A stretch of DNA of 64,000 nt from NCBI GenBank assembly GCA_017446225.1, contig JAFSRH010000016.1, positions 1-64,000 of the forward strand, read 5' to 3'. Made by a program: the position numbers and the translations under genes. This stretch comes from Oscillibacter sp. GTDB taxonomy: Bacteria; Bacillota; Clostridia; Oscillospirales; Oscillospiraceae. Each line of letters opens with the position of its first letter. Position 1 is the stretch's first letter. This document shows, piece after piece, positions 35,075 to 44,027 of the stretch. A model generated the notes under the pieces. It was not told where the DNA came from. It saw only the letters and a program-made list of their open reading frames with translations, and did no database searches.

Positions 35075-36211
35075 TTACGTCCTGTCCCACGGGGCCTTTT
35101 GCGCGGCGGAACCGCCAAGGCCGAAGTCATCGGACACTGTGCCGGTATCGCGTTTGAGCATGGTTTCCATCACCCGGATGTCGCTGTCAATGTCCATGGT
35201 ATCGGTTTTATAGAGTTCGTCCAACTGGTGGGAAAAGCCCTTGAGGATCATGTCCATGGTGGCGGAAATCCGCTGTTTTGACTCGCGGAGATTGTCGCCC
35301 TCCACGCCGGCGGACTCAAAGCGGGCGTAGGAATCCAACAGTTTTTGGGTCGTGGGCAGATAGTAGGTCAAGAAGGTATCCATACGTTTGGCCTTTTCGG
35401 GGTCCTCCTCCATGGCCCGGAGAATGCGTCCCACGATATCTTCCAGACGGTCGATTTTCACGGACAGCACCGGATCGGCGATCCGGTCGTTCGCGCGGCG
35501 GATGTCGCGCAGAATCCCGGAATAGCCCTCGCTGACTTCCGCGGGGGTTTCGTCCCGGATGTCGTGGGCGTGACGCTCCTGCCACGCTTCGTCCGCCTCC
35601 GTACTCTTGAACAGGTAGCCCAATTCCCGGTTCAGATAGGCGCTGTTGCCGAAATAGTTTAAGTTCAACATCTGCTGAAGGTCCTTTTCGACCTGTTTCC
35701 GGGGCACGCCCGAAACCCGGGACAGTTCGTCCATGTCCATGGCTTCCCGTTCGCCGATCATCGGGAGGTAGGCGGCGTAACGGTTCTGTTCGCGGTCGGT
35801 CTTGAAGGCGTTGAAGCCCAGCGCGGCCCCGCCGAGGATGAACGCCAGCGATGTGACCACGGCGGAGAGGGTGCTGTCAATGCTCACCGCGCCAATGACG
35901 GCAAGAATCACGCCAACGACTTTCATCCAGCCGGTTTTCGTCTTTTTGGGGTTGGGCGGGATGGTGATATGTCGGGCGTAATCCTGCGGCGCGTAGGGCT
36001 GTTTATTGATACGGGTATCGACCTTTTCCGCGGGTAACTGCATGGGCGCGTACTGCTGTAAAGACGGCTCATTGGCCGCGGTGGACTGCCCGCCGCCCGC
36101 GAAAAGTTTCAACAGGAGCGCGACCGCCGCCGCCGGGGGCGCGAACAGGAACAGAAGCGCAATCAGCCACCACGGGATTTTCTTTCCGTCAAAGTTTTTC
36201 AAAAAGTCCAT
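35075..36211 (-). CDS. XpaC family (5-bromo-4-chloroindolyl phosphate hydrolysis) protein
   Basis: A 378-residue membrane-attached protein of the XpaC family. One N-terminal hydrophobic segment (WWLIALLFLFAPPAAAVALLL) is followed by a second pair of helices around residues 95-140 (WMKVVGVILAVIGAV...LAFILGGAALGF). The cytoplasmic-type C-terminal half is charged and helical (ADPVLSVKIDRLEDIVGRIL, FLTYYLPTTQKLLDSYARFE), the family's signature. The physiological role is unknown; relatives are often linked to TelA-like toxic-anion resistance proteins, but no telA is present here. Confidence 0.8.
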   Translation of the reverse strand: MDFLKNFDGKKIPWWLIALLFLFAPPAAAVALLLKLFAGGGQSTAANEPSLQQYAPMQLPAEKVDTRINKQPYAPQDYARHITIPPNPKKTKTGWMKVVGVILAVIGAVSIDSTLSAVVTSLAFILGGAALGFNAFKTDREQNRYAAYLPMIGEREAMDMDELSRVSGVPRKQVEKDLQQMLNLNYFGNSAYLNRELGYLFKSTEADEAWQERHAHDIRDETPAEVSEGYSGILRDIRRANDRIADPVLSVKIDRLEDIVGRILRAMEEDPEKAKRMDTFLTYYLPTTQKLLDSYARFESAGVEGDNLRESKQRISATMDMILKGFSHQLDELYKTDTMDIDSDIRVMETMLKRDTGTVSDDFGLGGSAAQKAPWDRT

Positions 36212-36214
36212 GCG

Positions 36215-36421
36215 TCAGTCCCCTTTCTGCCGGAATGTATGCCGGTTTCCGTCTTCGTCAATGATGACAAGGTTGTCAATCTGCCGCTGGAGGTTTCCCA
36301 TCACGGCATCGAGATATTCGCGGCGGAGCCGTGCGCGTTCCAACTGTTCCTCATCGGACAGCAGATCGGTTTTCGCCTTACGGGCCAGTTCGTTAATCCG
36401 CTCAATTTTCGCCTGTTCCAT
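36215..36421 (-). CDS. DUF896 domain-containing protein
   Basis: A 68-residue protein of the DUF896/YnzC family, small helical-hairpin proteins of Firmicutes. The diagnostic segment is KIERINELARKAKTDLLSDE followed by LRREYLDAV. ATG 36421 is preferred because AAGGAG lies six bases upstream; the frame to 36442 would overlap that site. The function is unknown. It sits three bases before the xpaC-like gene. Confidence 0.85.
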   Translation of the reverse strand: MEQAKIERINELARKAKTDLLSDEEQLERARLRREYLDAVMGNLQRQIDNLVIIDEDGNRHTFRQKGD

Positions 36422-36438
36422 AAAATCTCCTTTCCGCG

Positions 36439-37239
36439 TCACAGAAAACGCGTGATAAAAATCGGAAAGCGTCCCTTCCGGGTAGGTTCGCCGACACGCG
36501 AGAGCGTAAAACGTCCGAATCCGCGCGCGTTGACGCAGTCGCCGGGTTTCAGGGTCCGGTCGGGCTTTCCGCAGTCAAGCCAGTTGACTTGCACGCGTCC
36601 GGCGCTGACCAGTTCGGCGGCTTTCGCGCGCGGGAGACGGAACCCGGCGGCGGTCACGGCGTCCAGCCGGAGAGAGGACACGGTGTCGCGGAGTTCCTGT
36701 ACCCGCGGCGGCGGGACCGTCACGGAAGCAAGTTCGAGCGGGGATACGCTGAGGCGGACGCGTCCGGCGGAAGCCCAGTTCTGCAAGAGGAATTCCCGGA
36801 CGCTGTCCAGAATCAGCGCGTCCGCGCTGTGGGAGCTTACATAAATATCCCCGGTTTTGGCCCGGACGATACCCAGCCCCATCAGGGCGCCCAACAGGTC
36901 CCGGTGGGAGAGCGTGTCGCCGTCCCGCCACGCGGCCCGGATTGCCCGGACCGGCAACTGTTCCGGCGTAAGCGTGTCGCGGTCCATCCAGTCGGGCAGA
37001 AAACATAACACCTGCCGTTCCGCGTTCTCCACGCCGCCCGTAAACAGGTAACTGTCCTCGGGGACGCCGGAGAGGCGGAGCAATTCGCGGACAAGGGCCT
37101 GTTCGCGCGGGGACAGGAAGTCCGTGGAGACCGGCGCGCCGTGCCTGCCGGCCTGCCGCTGACGGTCCAGCACGCGTGAAAGTAACAGCCGTTCGTCCCC
37201 GTCCGCGCGGAGCCTGTCGAGCAGTTCGGTCTTATCCAT
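36439..37239 (-). CDS. ylmH: YlmH family RNA-binding S4 protein
   Basis: A 266-residue protein with an N-terminal YlmH domain (FLSPREQALVRELL, GVENAERQVLCFLPDW, HRDLLGALMGLGIVRAKTGDIYV) and a C-terminal S4 RNA-binding domain (FRLPRAKAAELVSAGRVQVNWL, DCVNARGFGRF). In Firmicutes YlmH lies near division genes and has been linked to ribosome-associated quality control. AGGAGGTG precedes ATG 37239, and a good promoter is just upstream (37260-37288). Confidence 0.9.
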   Translation of the reverse strand: MDKTELLDRLRADGDERLLLSRVLDRQRQAGRHGAPVSTDFLSPREQALVRELLRLSGVPEDSYLFTGGVENAERQVLCFLPDWMDRDTLTPEQLPVRAIRAAWRDGDTLSHRDLLGALMGLGIVRAKTGDIYVSSHSADALILDSVREFLLQNWASAGRVRLSVSPLELASVTVPPPRVQELRDTVSSLRLDAVTAAGFRLPRAKAAELVSAGRVQVNWLDCGKPDRTLKPGDCVNARGFGRFTLSRVGEPTRKGRFPIFITRFL

Positions 37240-37259
37240 GCTGACACCTCCTGTCCCGT

Positions 37260-37288
37260 ATTATAACGGCTTTCTCCCCGCTTTGCAA
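37260..37288 (-). promoter_or_regulatory. Promoter of ylmH
   Basis: On the minus strand TTGCAA (37288-37283) and TATAAT (37265-37260) with a 17-base spacer. Confidence 0.75.
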
Positions 37289-37294
37289 GAGCGA

Positions 37295-37326
37295 ACGGAC
37301 GGACAGTGATAAGACCGTCCGTCCGT
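37295..37326 (-). terminator. Hairpin between the small membrane protein gene and ylmH
   Basis: ACGGACGGAC (37295-37304) and GTCCGTCCGT (37317-37326) form a perfect 10-bp stem with a 12-base loop. The downstream T-run is weak (TCGCTCTT), so termination is likely but not certain. Confidence 0.55.
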
Positions 37327-37343
37327 ACTCCCGCGCTATGGAA

Positions 37344-37616
37344 CTACAGAGAAAAGAACGTGACCAGAAGCCACGCCACCCCCACACATCCGCCGCCCAG
37401 AAAAGCCGTAATCCACGGAAGGAAGCGGTTCCAGAGCGGTTCCTGTTTTCGCTCCCCGGCGCAGTTCCGGGCCACGCGCCGCGCTTCCTGTACGAGCGCG
37501 CGGGCCGTCACGCCCTCCCGGAAGGCGTCATTACGGACAATAAAAATGGCCTGTTCAAAAAGTTTCTGGTCCGGTGAGTCAATCACGACCACCTGTCTGG
37601 AAATGCCTTTCACCAT
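37344..37616 (-). CDS. Small protein with one C-terminal membrane helix, function unknown
   Basis: A 90-residue protein beginning MVKGISRQVVVIDSPDQKLF. A mixed alpha/beta segment (EQAIFIVRNDAFREGVTARALVQEARRV) precedes a C-terminal hydrophobic helix (FLPWITAFLGGGCVGVAWLLVTFF). ATG 37616 has GGAGG nine bases upstream; the frame continues to 37655 without a better start. I do not recognise a named family, though similar small tail-anchored proteins seem common in clostridial genomes. It is divergent from pta. Confidence 0.65.
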   Translation of the reverse strand: MVKGISRQVVVIDSPDQKLFEQAIFIVRNDAFREGVTARALVQEARRVARNCAGERKQEPLWNRFLPWITAFLGGGCVGVAWLLVTFFSL

Positions 37617-37743
37617 GCTGTCAGTCCTCCAATCCGCGGAACCCGCCTCTGTCATGATTCCACGTCCGCCGGAAAATTATACCTTGTCCGCGTTGGAATT
37701 CCGTCCGCCGGGGCGGATTCCGAGGAAAACCCTGAAATTCCGG

Positions 37744-37772
37744 TTGACCGGAAAAATTTGTGGTTGTATAAT
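37744..37772 (+). promoter_or_regulatory. Promoter of pta
   Basis: TTGACC (37744-37749) and TATAAT (37767-37772) with a 17-base spacer, about 30 bases before the start codon. Confidence 0.8.
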
Positions 37773-37802
37773 AGAGGCACTACTTATCAGGAGGGAACCC
37801 GT

Positions 37803-38780
37803 ATGTTTGAATTCCTCATCAAGAAACTGAAGGCCCATCCCCGCCGCATCGTGTTCACGGAAGGCACCGACCCCCGGATTCTGGAAGCCTCCGCGCGTCT
37901 GCTCTCCGGAACATTTTTAACGCCCGTGCTCGTGGGCAATCCTGACGAAATCTACGCCGCCGCGGAGGACGCCGGTTTCAACATTCGGGGCTGTGACATC
38001 CGCGACCCGGAAAACTACGACCATATGGAAGAAATGGTCAAGATGATGTTCGACCTCCGTAGAGGCAAGATGAGCGAGGAAGAATGCCGCCAGCACCTGA
38101 GCCACGCCAACTACTTCGGCACCATGCTGGTAAAGATGGGCTGCGCGGACGCCCTTCTCGGCGGCGCGACTTATTCCACCGCCGACACGGTCCGTCCCGC
38201 GCTCCAACTGGTCAAGACGAAACCCGGCAACCGGCTGGTTTCCTCCTGCTTTATTCTGGTCCGGAACGCCGTCTCCGGGGAACGCGACGTACTGGCCATG
38301 GCCGACTGCGCGATCCAGATCAAACCCTCCGAAGAAGACCTTGCCGACATTGCCATCCAGACGGCCAACACCGCAAGGCTGTTCGGCATAGACCCGCGGG
38401 TAGCGTTCCTGAGCTACTCCACGCACGGTTCCGGCTCCGGGGAGGACGTGGACAAAATGCGCCACGCTTACGAGATTGCCAAGGCCAAGGCCCCCGATAT
38501 CCCCATGGACGGCGAATTACAGTTTGACGCGGCGGTCTCTCCGCGCGTGGCAAAGACCAAGTGCCCCAACTCCGATGTCGCCGGACACGCCAACACGTTT
38601 GTGTTCCCGGACATCAACGCGGGCAATATCGGCTACAAAGTTGCCCAGCGTCTGGGCGGCTTCGAGGCCTACGGCCCGATTCTGCAAGGCCTCAACGCGC
38701 CGATTAACGACCTCAGCCGGGGTTGCAACGGTCAGGAAGTGTACTCCATGGCCCTGATTACGGCCGGTCTGGCGGACTGA
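37803..38780 (+). CDS. pta: Phosphate acetyltransferase
   Basis: A 325-residue Pta of the short form (acetyl-CoA plus phosphate to acetyl phosphate). Landmarks are RIVFTEGTDPRILEAS, PVLVGNPDEI, NYFGTMLVKMGCADALLGGA, AFLSYSTHGSGSGEDVDKM, DGELQFDAAVSPRVAKTK and FPDINAGNIGYKVAQRLGG. ATG 37803 follows CAGGAGGG. No ackA is adjacent. Phosphotransbutyrylase is less likely given the Pta-specific C-terminal signature. Confidence 0.94.
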   Translation: MFEFLIKKLKAHPRRIVFTEGTDPRILEASARLLSGTFLTPVLVGNPDEIYAAAEDAGFNIRGCDIRDPENYDHMEEMVKMMFDLRRGKMSEEECRQHLSHANYFGTMLVKMGCADALLGGATYSTADTVRPALQLVKTKPGNRLVSSCFILVRNAVSGERDVLAMADCAIQIKPSEEDLADIAIQTANTARLFGIDPRVAFLSYSTHGSGSGEDVDKMRHAYEIAKAKAPDIPMDGELQFDAAVSPRVAKTKCPNSDVAGHANTFVFPDINAGNIGYKVAQRLGGFEAYGPILQGLNAPINDLSRGCNGQEVYSMALITAGLAD

Positions 38781-38794
38781 CTTTCAAAAACCGT

Positions 38795-38830
38795 GCCCTC
38801 CCAATGACCCGGGAGGGCGTTTCGTTATTT
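38795..38830. terminator. Bidirectional terminator between pta and uvrC
   Basis: GCCCTCCC (38795-38802) pairs with GGGAGGGC (38811-38818). A GTTTCGTTATTT tail follows on the plus strand and a GGTTTTTG tail on the minus strand, serving two convergent genes. Confidence 0.8.
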
Positions 38831-40654
38831 CTCTTCCGTTGCGTGGAAGGTCCGCCAGAGGCTTTCGGCGGCGTCCTTCGGCAACACTTCCGACAGCGTC
38901 TCCACGTCCGCGGCGCGTATCGCTTTCAGGCTCCCGAACCGCTTGCGCAACGCCTCCCGCCGCTTCGGACCAATGCCCGGAATGTTGTCCAGTTCCGATT
39001 GAAGGGCGCTTTTCCGGTGGCTCTGCCTGTGAAACGTAATGGCGAAACGGTGCGTCTCCTCCTGAATCTGTCCGATCAAGGCGAATACGGCGGGCGCGGC
39101 GGCGATCCCGATTTCCTCCCCGTGCGGCGTGACCAAGGCCCTTGTACGGTGCCGGTCGTCCTTGACCATGCCGAATACGGGAATCTGTAAGCCGAATTCG
39201 TCCAGAACTTCCAAAGCCGTCCGGGCGTGGACCTCCCCGCCGTCTATCAAAAACACGTCCGGCAGGGGCAGAAACTTTTCGTCCCCGTCCGCGGCGCGTT
39301 GCAGACGCCGCCGCAGGACTTCCCTCATGGACGCGTAATCGTCCGGGGCGGCGTCCAGTTCCCGGATGTGGAAGCGGCGGTACGCCGATTTCAGGGGCCG
39401 CGTCCCGTGGTAGACGACCATGGACGCCACAATGTCACTTTTTCCGGTGTTGGAGATGTCGTAACTTTCCAGACGTTCCGGCGGGGCGGACAGGCCCAGC
39501 ATTTTACGCAACAGTTCCAGCGTATGCGCGGCGCGTTCGGCCGCCGTGGTGACGCGCTGCGCCTCTTCTTCGGCGTTCCGGCGGGCCATGTCGCGCAGGT
39601 CGGCCTTTTCGCCGCGTTGCGGGACGTGTACCCAGACTTTATGCCCCGCGCGTTTGCTCAGCGCGTCCGAAAAACTTTCCAGTTCGCCGGTGTCCAGCGG
39701 CAACAGGATTTCGTGGGGCAGTACAGCGCGGGGCAGATAGTATTGTGCCGCCAGCGCCGCCAGCGTGTCGGCCTCCGACTCCTCCAAGGGCGTCTGAAAA
39801 AAGGACGTCTCGCGCCCTGTCAGGTTGCCGTTCTCCATATGAAGAATCGCGCAGCAGCTTTTTCCCTCCCCCACGCACAGTCCCCAGATATCCGTATCGG
39901 CGCACAAGCCGGCAATCACGTTCTGTTTCTTCGACAGCGCCCCGATGGCGTTGATACGGTCCCGGAGTTGCGCGGCCTGTTCAAAACGCAACGCCTCGGC
40001 GGCGGCCTCCATATCGGCGGTCAGTTCGCGCAGAAGTTCCTTCGACTTCCCGCTCAGGAGCCGCGCGGCCTGTTCCGTACGCGTCCGGTACTCCCCGGCG
40101 GACAGCTCCGGGCGGCAGAACCCGTCACAGCGTCCCATGTGGTAGTTCAGGCACGGACGCCCCGCGCCGATATCCCGCGGAAAACGCCGCTGACAGGTCG
40201 GCAGATGCAGAGCCGACAAAACCGCGTCCAAGGCGGCACGGGTTTCGCTCCGGCCCCCGAACGGCCCGAAATAACGCGCCCCGTTGTTGGCATATTTGGA
40301 GGCTATCGTAAAGCGCGGGTACTCGTCCGCGCTCATGCGCACGAACGGATAGCCCTTGTCGTCTTTCAGGAGAATGTTATAGCGGGGCATATGACGCTTA
40401 ATCAGGGAGTTTTCGAGCACCAGCGCCTCGAATTCACTGCTGACAATAATCGTGTCGAACCGGTCAATGAGCGACACCATACGCCGTGTCTTTTCGCTGT
40501 GGCCCGCGCTGTCCTGAAAATACTGGCTGACACGGTTTTTGAGTTTCCGCGCCTTGCCCACATAAATGACCGTCCCGCTCCGGTCCATCATCAGGTATAC
40601 GCCCGGCAGTAACGGCAGTTCGTTCGCCTTCTCCCGCAACTCGTCTTTGTTCAT
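38825..40654 (-). CDS. uvrC: Excinuclease ABC subunit C
   Basis: A 609-residue UvrC making the dual incisions of nucleotide excision repair. The GIY-YIG nuclease is at the N-terminus (PGVYLMMDRSGTVIYVGKAR). The zinc/cysteine region CQRRFPRDIGAGRPCLNYHMGRCDGFC follows, then a UVR motif region (ELTADMEAAAEALRFEQAAQLRDRI), the RNase H-like C-terminal nuclease (ESYDISNTGKSDIVASMVV, FLIDGG) and a helix-hairpin-helix end (NIPGIGPKRREAL). ATG 40654 follows GGGAGGGG; the long frame to 40753 is rejected because it covers the promoter. Confidence 0.96.
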   Translation of the reverse strand: MNKDELREKANELPLLPGVYLMMDRSGTVIYVGKARKLKNRVSQYFQDSAGHSEKTRRMVSLIDRFDTIIVSSEFEALVLENSLIKRHMPRYNILLKDDKGYPFVRMSADEYPRFTIASKYANNGARYFGPFGGRSETRAALDAVLSALHLPTCQRRFPRDIGAGRPCLNYHMGRCDGFCRPELSAGEYRTRTEQAARLLSGKSKELLRELTADMEAAAEALRFEQAAQLRDRINAIGALSKKQNVIAGLCADTDIWGLCVGEGKSCCAILHMENGNLTGRETSFFQTPLEESEADTLAALAAQYYLPRAVLPHEILLPLDTGELESFSDALSKRAGHKVWVHVPQRGEKADLRDMARRNAEEEAQRVTTAAERAAHTLELLRKMLGLSAPPERLESYDISNTGKSDIVASMVVYHGTRPLKSAYRRFHIRELDAAPDDYASMREVLRRRLQRAADGDEKFLPLPDVFLIDGGEVHARTALEVLDEFGLQIPVFGMVKDDRHRTRALVTPHGEEIGIAAAPAVFALIGQIQEETHRFAITFHRQSHRKSALQSELDNIPGIGPKRREALRKRFGSLKAIRAADVETLSEVLPKDAAESLWRTFHATEEK

Positions 40655-40681
40655 ACGCGCCCCTCCCGGCAGTTTTTCTCT

Positions 40682-40710
40682 ATCATAGTCTCTTTGCCTG
40701 CGTTTGTCAA
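40682..40710 (-). promoter_or_regulatory. Promoter of uvrC
   Basis: On the minus strand TTGACA (40710-40705) and TATGAT (40687-40682) with a 17-base spacer. Confidence 0.8.
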
Positions 40711-40733
40711 AGTCCGCGCGACCCCCTGCGCGC

Positions 40734-40769
40734 AAAAAAGCGCCCTTCCCCATCCGGCGGGGAAGGGCG
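40734..40769 (-). terminator. Terminator of the SLH-GH25 gene
   Basis: CGCCCTTCCCC (40741-40751) and GGGGAAGGGCG (40759-40769) form a perfect 11-bp stem; on the minus strand it is followed by CTTTTTT. The uvrC promoter begins just beyond it. Confidence 0.92.
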
Positions 40770-40774
40770 GCTTG

Positions 40775-42268
40775 TCAGTTTTTGGGCTTGAACCAGATGT
40801 TGGAGTCGATCCGGTTTCCGATTCCGTACACGGTCGCGCTTTCAGAGAACTGCCAGAAATCCATCTGATAGTAGAGGTTCGGGTACGGTCTGGCGGTACT
40901 CGTGGAGGGGTACTGCGGATACCACATCATGTACGGGGCCAGCGCGCCTTGGTCGTACTTCATATACGCCACGTAGCGGCTGTTATAGAACATGGGCGTA
41001 TACCCGGCGGCGGCCACACGCTTGCAGAACGCCACCGCGCACGCGGTCGCCATCTCCTTGGACACGTTGGAGACGCGGTAGGAACTGTCGTTGATTTCCC
41101 AGTCGTAAGAGACGGGTCCGTTAATCTTATGCCCGCGCAAACGGGCAATGACGAAATCGGCCTCTTCAATGGCTTCCTGAATGTTAATCGCCTGCGCGAA
41201 GATGTAAGCGCCGGTCTGGATTCCCTGCGCCAGCGCGCCTTCAATGTTACGGGCGTAATAGGGGTCCTCGCGGAGCGCGCCGGTGGACGTGCCGCGCAAG
41301 CCAACGCGAATCATGGCAAACTGTACGCCGTCCGCCTTGGCCGCTTTCCAGTTGATGGTCCCGTTACTGCGGGCGCGGTTCTGGTAGGCGGACACGTCCA
41401 CGCCAAACCACGCGTCATAACGGTTGCCGACATAGCGGATACGGCGCCCGTCCCGCCACACGAAGTCGCCGGCCCCCACGCGGAGCGTCTGGACGCCCGA
41501 ATAGATGGGGATTTTCGCGCCTTGGAAGGTAAAGGTCTTGCCGGTCGTCTGACTGGGGGTGTACACGTCGCGAATCGTCATCTTTGACGGGGATTTGTTC
41601 GGAAGGCGTCCGTAATCGGACGGAATGGCCAAGTCTTCAAGGAAGTGTTTCAGGCGGCAGTAAATCGCGGCGGCCTGCGCGCGGTTGGGAACGTTGTTGC
41701 CGTAAAACGCGCCATCGGAGTAACCGTTCAGGATCCCCTTGGAGTACACGCACGCAACCGCGTTGCGCAAGGTATCGTTCGGGAACGTGTCCAAATCGGC
41801 AATCGAAGCGAGACTGTTACGTACCGGGTCCCTTGAAAATTCACAGCCCTTGGACTGGAGCAGATTATAAATTTCCATGGCCATCTGATAGCGGGTGAGC
41901 GGTTCCGTCATGTCCAGTTCGATTCCTTTGAGGAGGCCGTGTTCCCGGGCGACCCACTCCGCCGGAGTGTACCACTCTATATTTTTCGCGTTCGGGTCAA
42001 TCCAGCTCAATTCGTTGTTGTAGTCCTCGCTATAGAAGGAGCGGGACAAAATCACCGTAAAATGGGCTAAAGAGAGGGGAGCGTGGGGGGCGAAGGTGGC
42101 GTTTTGATAGCCCTTCACCGCGCCGTCCGCGGCCGCTTCCTCAATATTGTCGTAGGCCCAGTGACTTTCGGGAACGTCCGAAAAGGTCTGCGCGGCGGCG
42201 GGAAGCGTCAGGCACGCGCACAAAGCCCCTGTGAACAGCACGCGAAACAGAACGTCTTTTCCTTTCAT
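40775..42268 (-). CDS. SLH-domain protein with C-terminal GH25 lysozyme domain
   Basis: A 497-residue exported cell-wall protein. The signal peptide (VLFRVLFTGALCACLTLPAAAQ) is followed by S-layer homology repeats (FSDVPESHWAYDNIEEAAAD, then two more to about residue 215, including FPNDTLRNAVACVYSKGI) that bind secondary wall polymer. Residues 285-497 are a GH25 muramidase domain: FGVDVSAYQNRA, FAMIRVGLRGTSTG, and the catalytic-type DxE in SYDWEIND. It ends with WQFSESATVYGIGNRIDSNI as GH25 enzymes do. ATG 42268 follows AGGAGG. The leader is about 130 bases long. Confidence 0.9.
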   Translation of the reverse strand: MKGKDVLFRVLFTGALCACLTLPAAAQTFSDVPESHWAYDNIEEAAADGAVKGYQNATFAPHAPLSLAHFTVILSRSFYSEDYNNELSWIDPNAKNIEWYTPAEWVAREHGLLKGIELDMTEPLTRYQMAMEIYNLLQSKGCEFSRDPVRNSLASIADLDTFPNDTLRNAVACVYSKGILNGYSDGAFYGNNVPNRAQAAAIYCRLKHFLEDLAIPSDYGRLPNKSPSKMTIRDVYTPSQTTGKTFTFQGAKIPIYSGVQTLRVGAGDFVWRDGRRIRYVGNRYDAWFGVDVSAYQNRARSNGTINWKAAKADGVQFAMIRVGLRGTSTGALREDPYYARNIEGALAQGIQTGAYIFAQAINIQEAIEEADFVIARLRGHKINGPVSYDWEINDSSYRVSNVSKEMATACAVAFCKRVAAAGYTPMFYNSRYVAYMKYDQGALAPYMMWYPQYPSTSTARPYPNLYYQMDFWQFSESATVYGIGNRIDSNIWFKPKN

Positions 42269-42406
42269 AAAAAACCTCCTGTCTTTGTAAGAGTGAAGGT
42301 CCGCGTATCTGCTTCCAACGTACATAATGACTCGGAGGTTTCATCTCCATATAGGAGACCATCATTATGACGGCTTTCGACAAGTTCACTTCCTTTCCCC
42401 GCAAAC

Positions 42407-42435
42407 ATTATAACCGAATTTACAGAAATAGTCAA
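42407..42435 (-). promoter_or_regulatory. Promoter of the SLH-GH25 gene
   Basis: On the minus strand TTGACT (42435-42430) and a consensus TATAAT (42412-42407) with a 17-base spacer. The leader to ATG 42268 contains a small hairpin (TCTCC...GGAGA, about 42343-42356). Confidence 0.8.
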
Positions 42436-42526
42436 TCAGCATACCGCAATCTTTTTTCAAAATGCGGGAAAGGAAACTTGTGGAAAGCGCAAAAGCGGAA
42501 GGGCGTGTAAACGGGGAAGCGTTGCG

Positions 42527-44008
42527 TCAGGCGGCGGGAATCTCCACGGCGCTTTCCGCGGGGGCGAAGGTGACGCGGTCGAAGGAAATCAGCCGCCAAG
42601 AAGCCGCGTCCGGAATCTGGAACATTTCCTCGGAAATGTCGCGGTCGTCCGCCGGGGAGACGTCAAGGATGGCCATACATTGCCCGTCCTGATTGTAGGC
42701 GACAGCCAGAAGCATGGGCACAGGGTCCGTACCGGCCAGACGCTTGCGCGTGGCCTCGACCTGTTGGAACAGGCTCTCCGGGTCGCCGAAGGTCTCCGGT
42801 ATCTGGAACCGTTCCGGGTCTACTGCCGCGCACAGCGCGCCCACCTGAAGCAGTCCGTAGCCGTAAGAGGTGTCGTAGCCCTCCGGGCCAAGGTCCCGGA
42901 CCGTGCTTTGCAGCAGTTTGCGGAAGTCCGCGGCGTTCAGGTCCGGACGGAGCGAGAGCGCCAGCGCCGCCGCCGCCGTGACGATCGGGGCGGAATAGGA
43001 CGTGCCGTAACCGTTGGTATAGTCGCCGGTGCCGGTGGTATCGGGTCCCCGAAGGTTCTGCCCCGGCGCGCTGACTTCCACGCTCTCATTGCGGTAAGAG
43101 AACGAACTTACGGACAGATTCGACCCCACGGCCCCCACGCCAATGACCTGCGGATAAGCGGCCGGATAGTTCAAGGGGTCTCCGTTGTCATTATGCGCTC
43201 CGCGGGTGAGGTTGCCGGCCGCGGCGACCATCAGGACGCCCGCCTTTTCCACGTACTCAATGGCTTTCCGGAGCGTGGAGGAGTCCTTTTCCAGTCCGAA
43301 GCTCAGGTTGAGGACCTGACACTTCCACGTGTCCACGCCGTCCTGAATCGCGGCGGCGATGTTGGCAATGCTCGCGCTCTTGCTCTCGAAGCACTTCAGC
43401 GGCACCAGTTCGACCCCCGGGGCCAGTCCGATGATCCCCGCGTTGTTTTCCGCCGCAATGATCAGGCCGCTGACAAAGGTTCCGTGTCCGACCGCGTCCG
43501 AAACGTCTGTCCGGGCCGGGTCATCCTCCGGAACACAGTAGTTCGTTCCGGGCAGTACCTTGACGCCCTGAAATTCTTCATGTTCCTTGAAAATGCCGGA
43601 GTCCACGACTCCCACCCGGACGCCGTTTCCAGTAACGCCGTTTTTGCGTACGTGCTCCATTTCCAGCGGTGTTTCGTACCACTGCGTTTCCGGGTTGTCC
43701 CCGTCCAGCAGAAGGGCGTCCGCTGCGGGCGGGTCGTCCAGCGTGACAATGTAGTTCGGTTCCGCGTGAAGGAGCATACCGCGGGCACGGAGCGTCTCCA
43801 CGGCGGCGGCGTCCTCCACCTGATACACCCCCAGCGGAGCGCTGACTTCCTTCATTTCCGGCAAAACCGGATCCAGCATGGAGGCCGCGAGCAGACGGAC
43901 AGGCTTTTCAATCTCGACCAGATAGCCGTCATAGTCCGCCGCGGAGACCGTGACCAGCAGACACGCCGCCAGTACGGACAGCCTCAGAAAGCAACGTAGC
44001 GTTTTCAA
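42527..44008 (-). CDS. Secreted subtilisin-like serine protease (S8)
   Basis: A 493-residue exported protease. The signal peptide (LRCFLRLSVLAACLLVTVSA) is followed by a prodomain-like region to about residue 115, with LHAEPNYIVTLDD just before the mature enzyme. The triad is Asp in VGVVDSGIF, His in GHGTFVSGL and Ser in GTSYSAPIV, with the oxyanion Asn in VAAAGN. A C-terminal extension of about 100 residues follows. TTG 44008 is the likely start, eight bases after GGGAGG; GTG 44017 overlaps that site. It may act on cell-surface proteins or dietary peptides; the serpin lipoprotein could be its inhibitor (speculation). Confidence 0.88.
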   Translation of the reverse strand: MKTLRCFLRLSVLAACLLVTVSAADYDGYLVEIEKPVRLLAASMLDPVLPEMKEVSAPLGVYQVEDAAAVETLRARGMLLHAEPNYIVTLDDPPAADALLLDGDNPETQWYETPLEMEHVRKNGVTGNGVRVGVVDSGIFKEHEEFQGVKVLPGTNYCVPEDDPARTDVSDAVGHGTFVSGLIIAAENNAGIIGLAPGVELVPLKCFESKSASIANIAAAIQDGVDTWKCQVLNLSFGLEKDSSTLRKAIEYVEKAGVLMVAAAGNLTRGAHNDNGDPLNYPAAYPQVIGVGAVGSNLSVSSFSYRNESVEVSAPGQNLRGPDTTGTGDYTNGYGTSYSAPIVTAAAALALSLRPDLNAADFRKLLQSTVRDLGPEGYDTSYGYGLLQVGALCAAVDPERFQIPETFGDPESLFQQVEATRKRLAGTDPVPMLLAVAYNQDGQCMAILDVSPADDRDISEEMFQIPDAASWRLISFDRVTFAPAESAVEIPAA

Positions 44009-44027
44009 AGTGTCCACCTCCCGGTGT

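Noticed and set aside
39227..40612. 461-codon plus-strand frame opposite uvrC
   Set aside because: It is antisense to a clearly recognised uvrC and is an artefact of high GC content; the translation resembles no protein family.
42141..42404. Reading frame of 87 codons on the minus strand across the SLH-GH25 leader
   Set aside because: It runs out of frame deep into the SLH-GH25 coding sequence, has no recognisable domain and begins with TTG/GTG-type codons. The leader more likely is untranslated.
42680..43999. 439-codon plus-strand frame opposite the S8 protease
   Set aside because: Same artefact: antisense to a gene with an intact catalytic triad.
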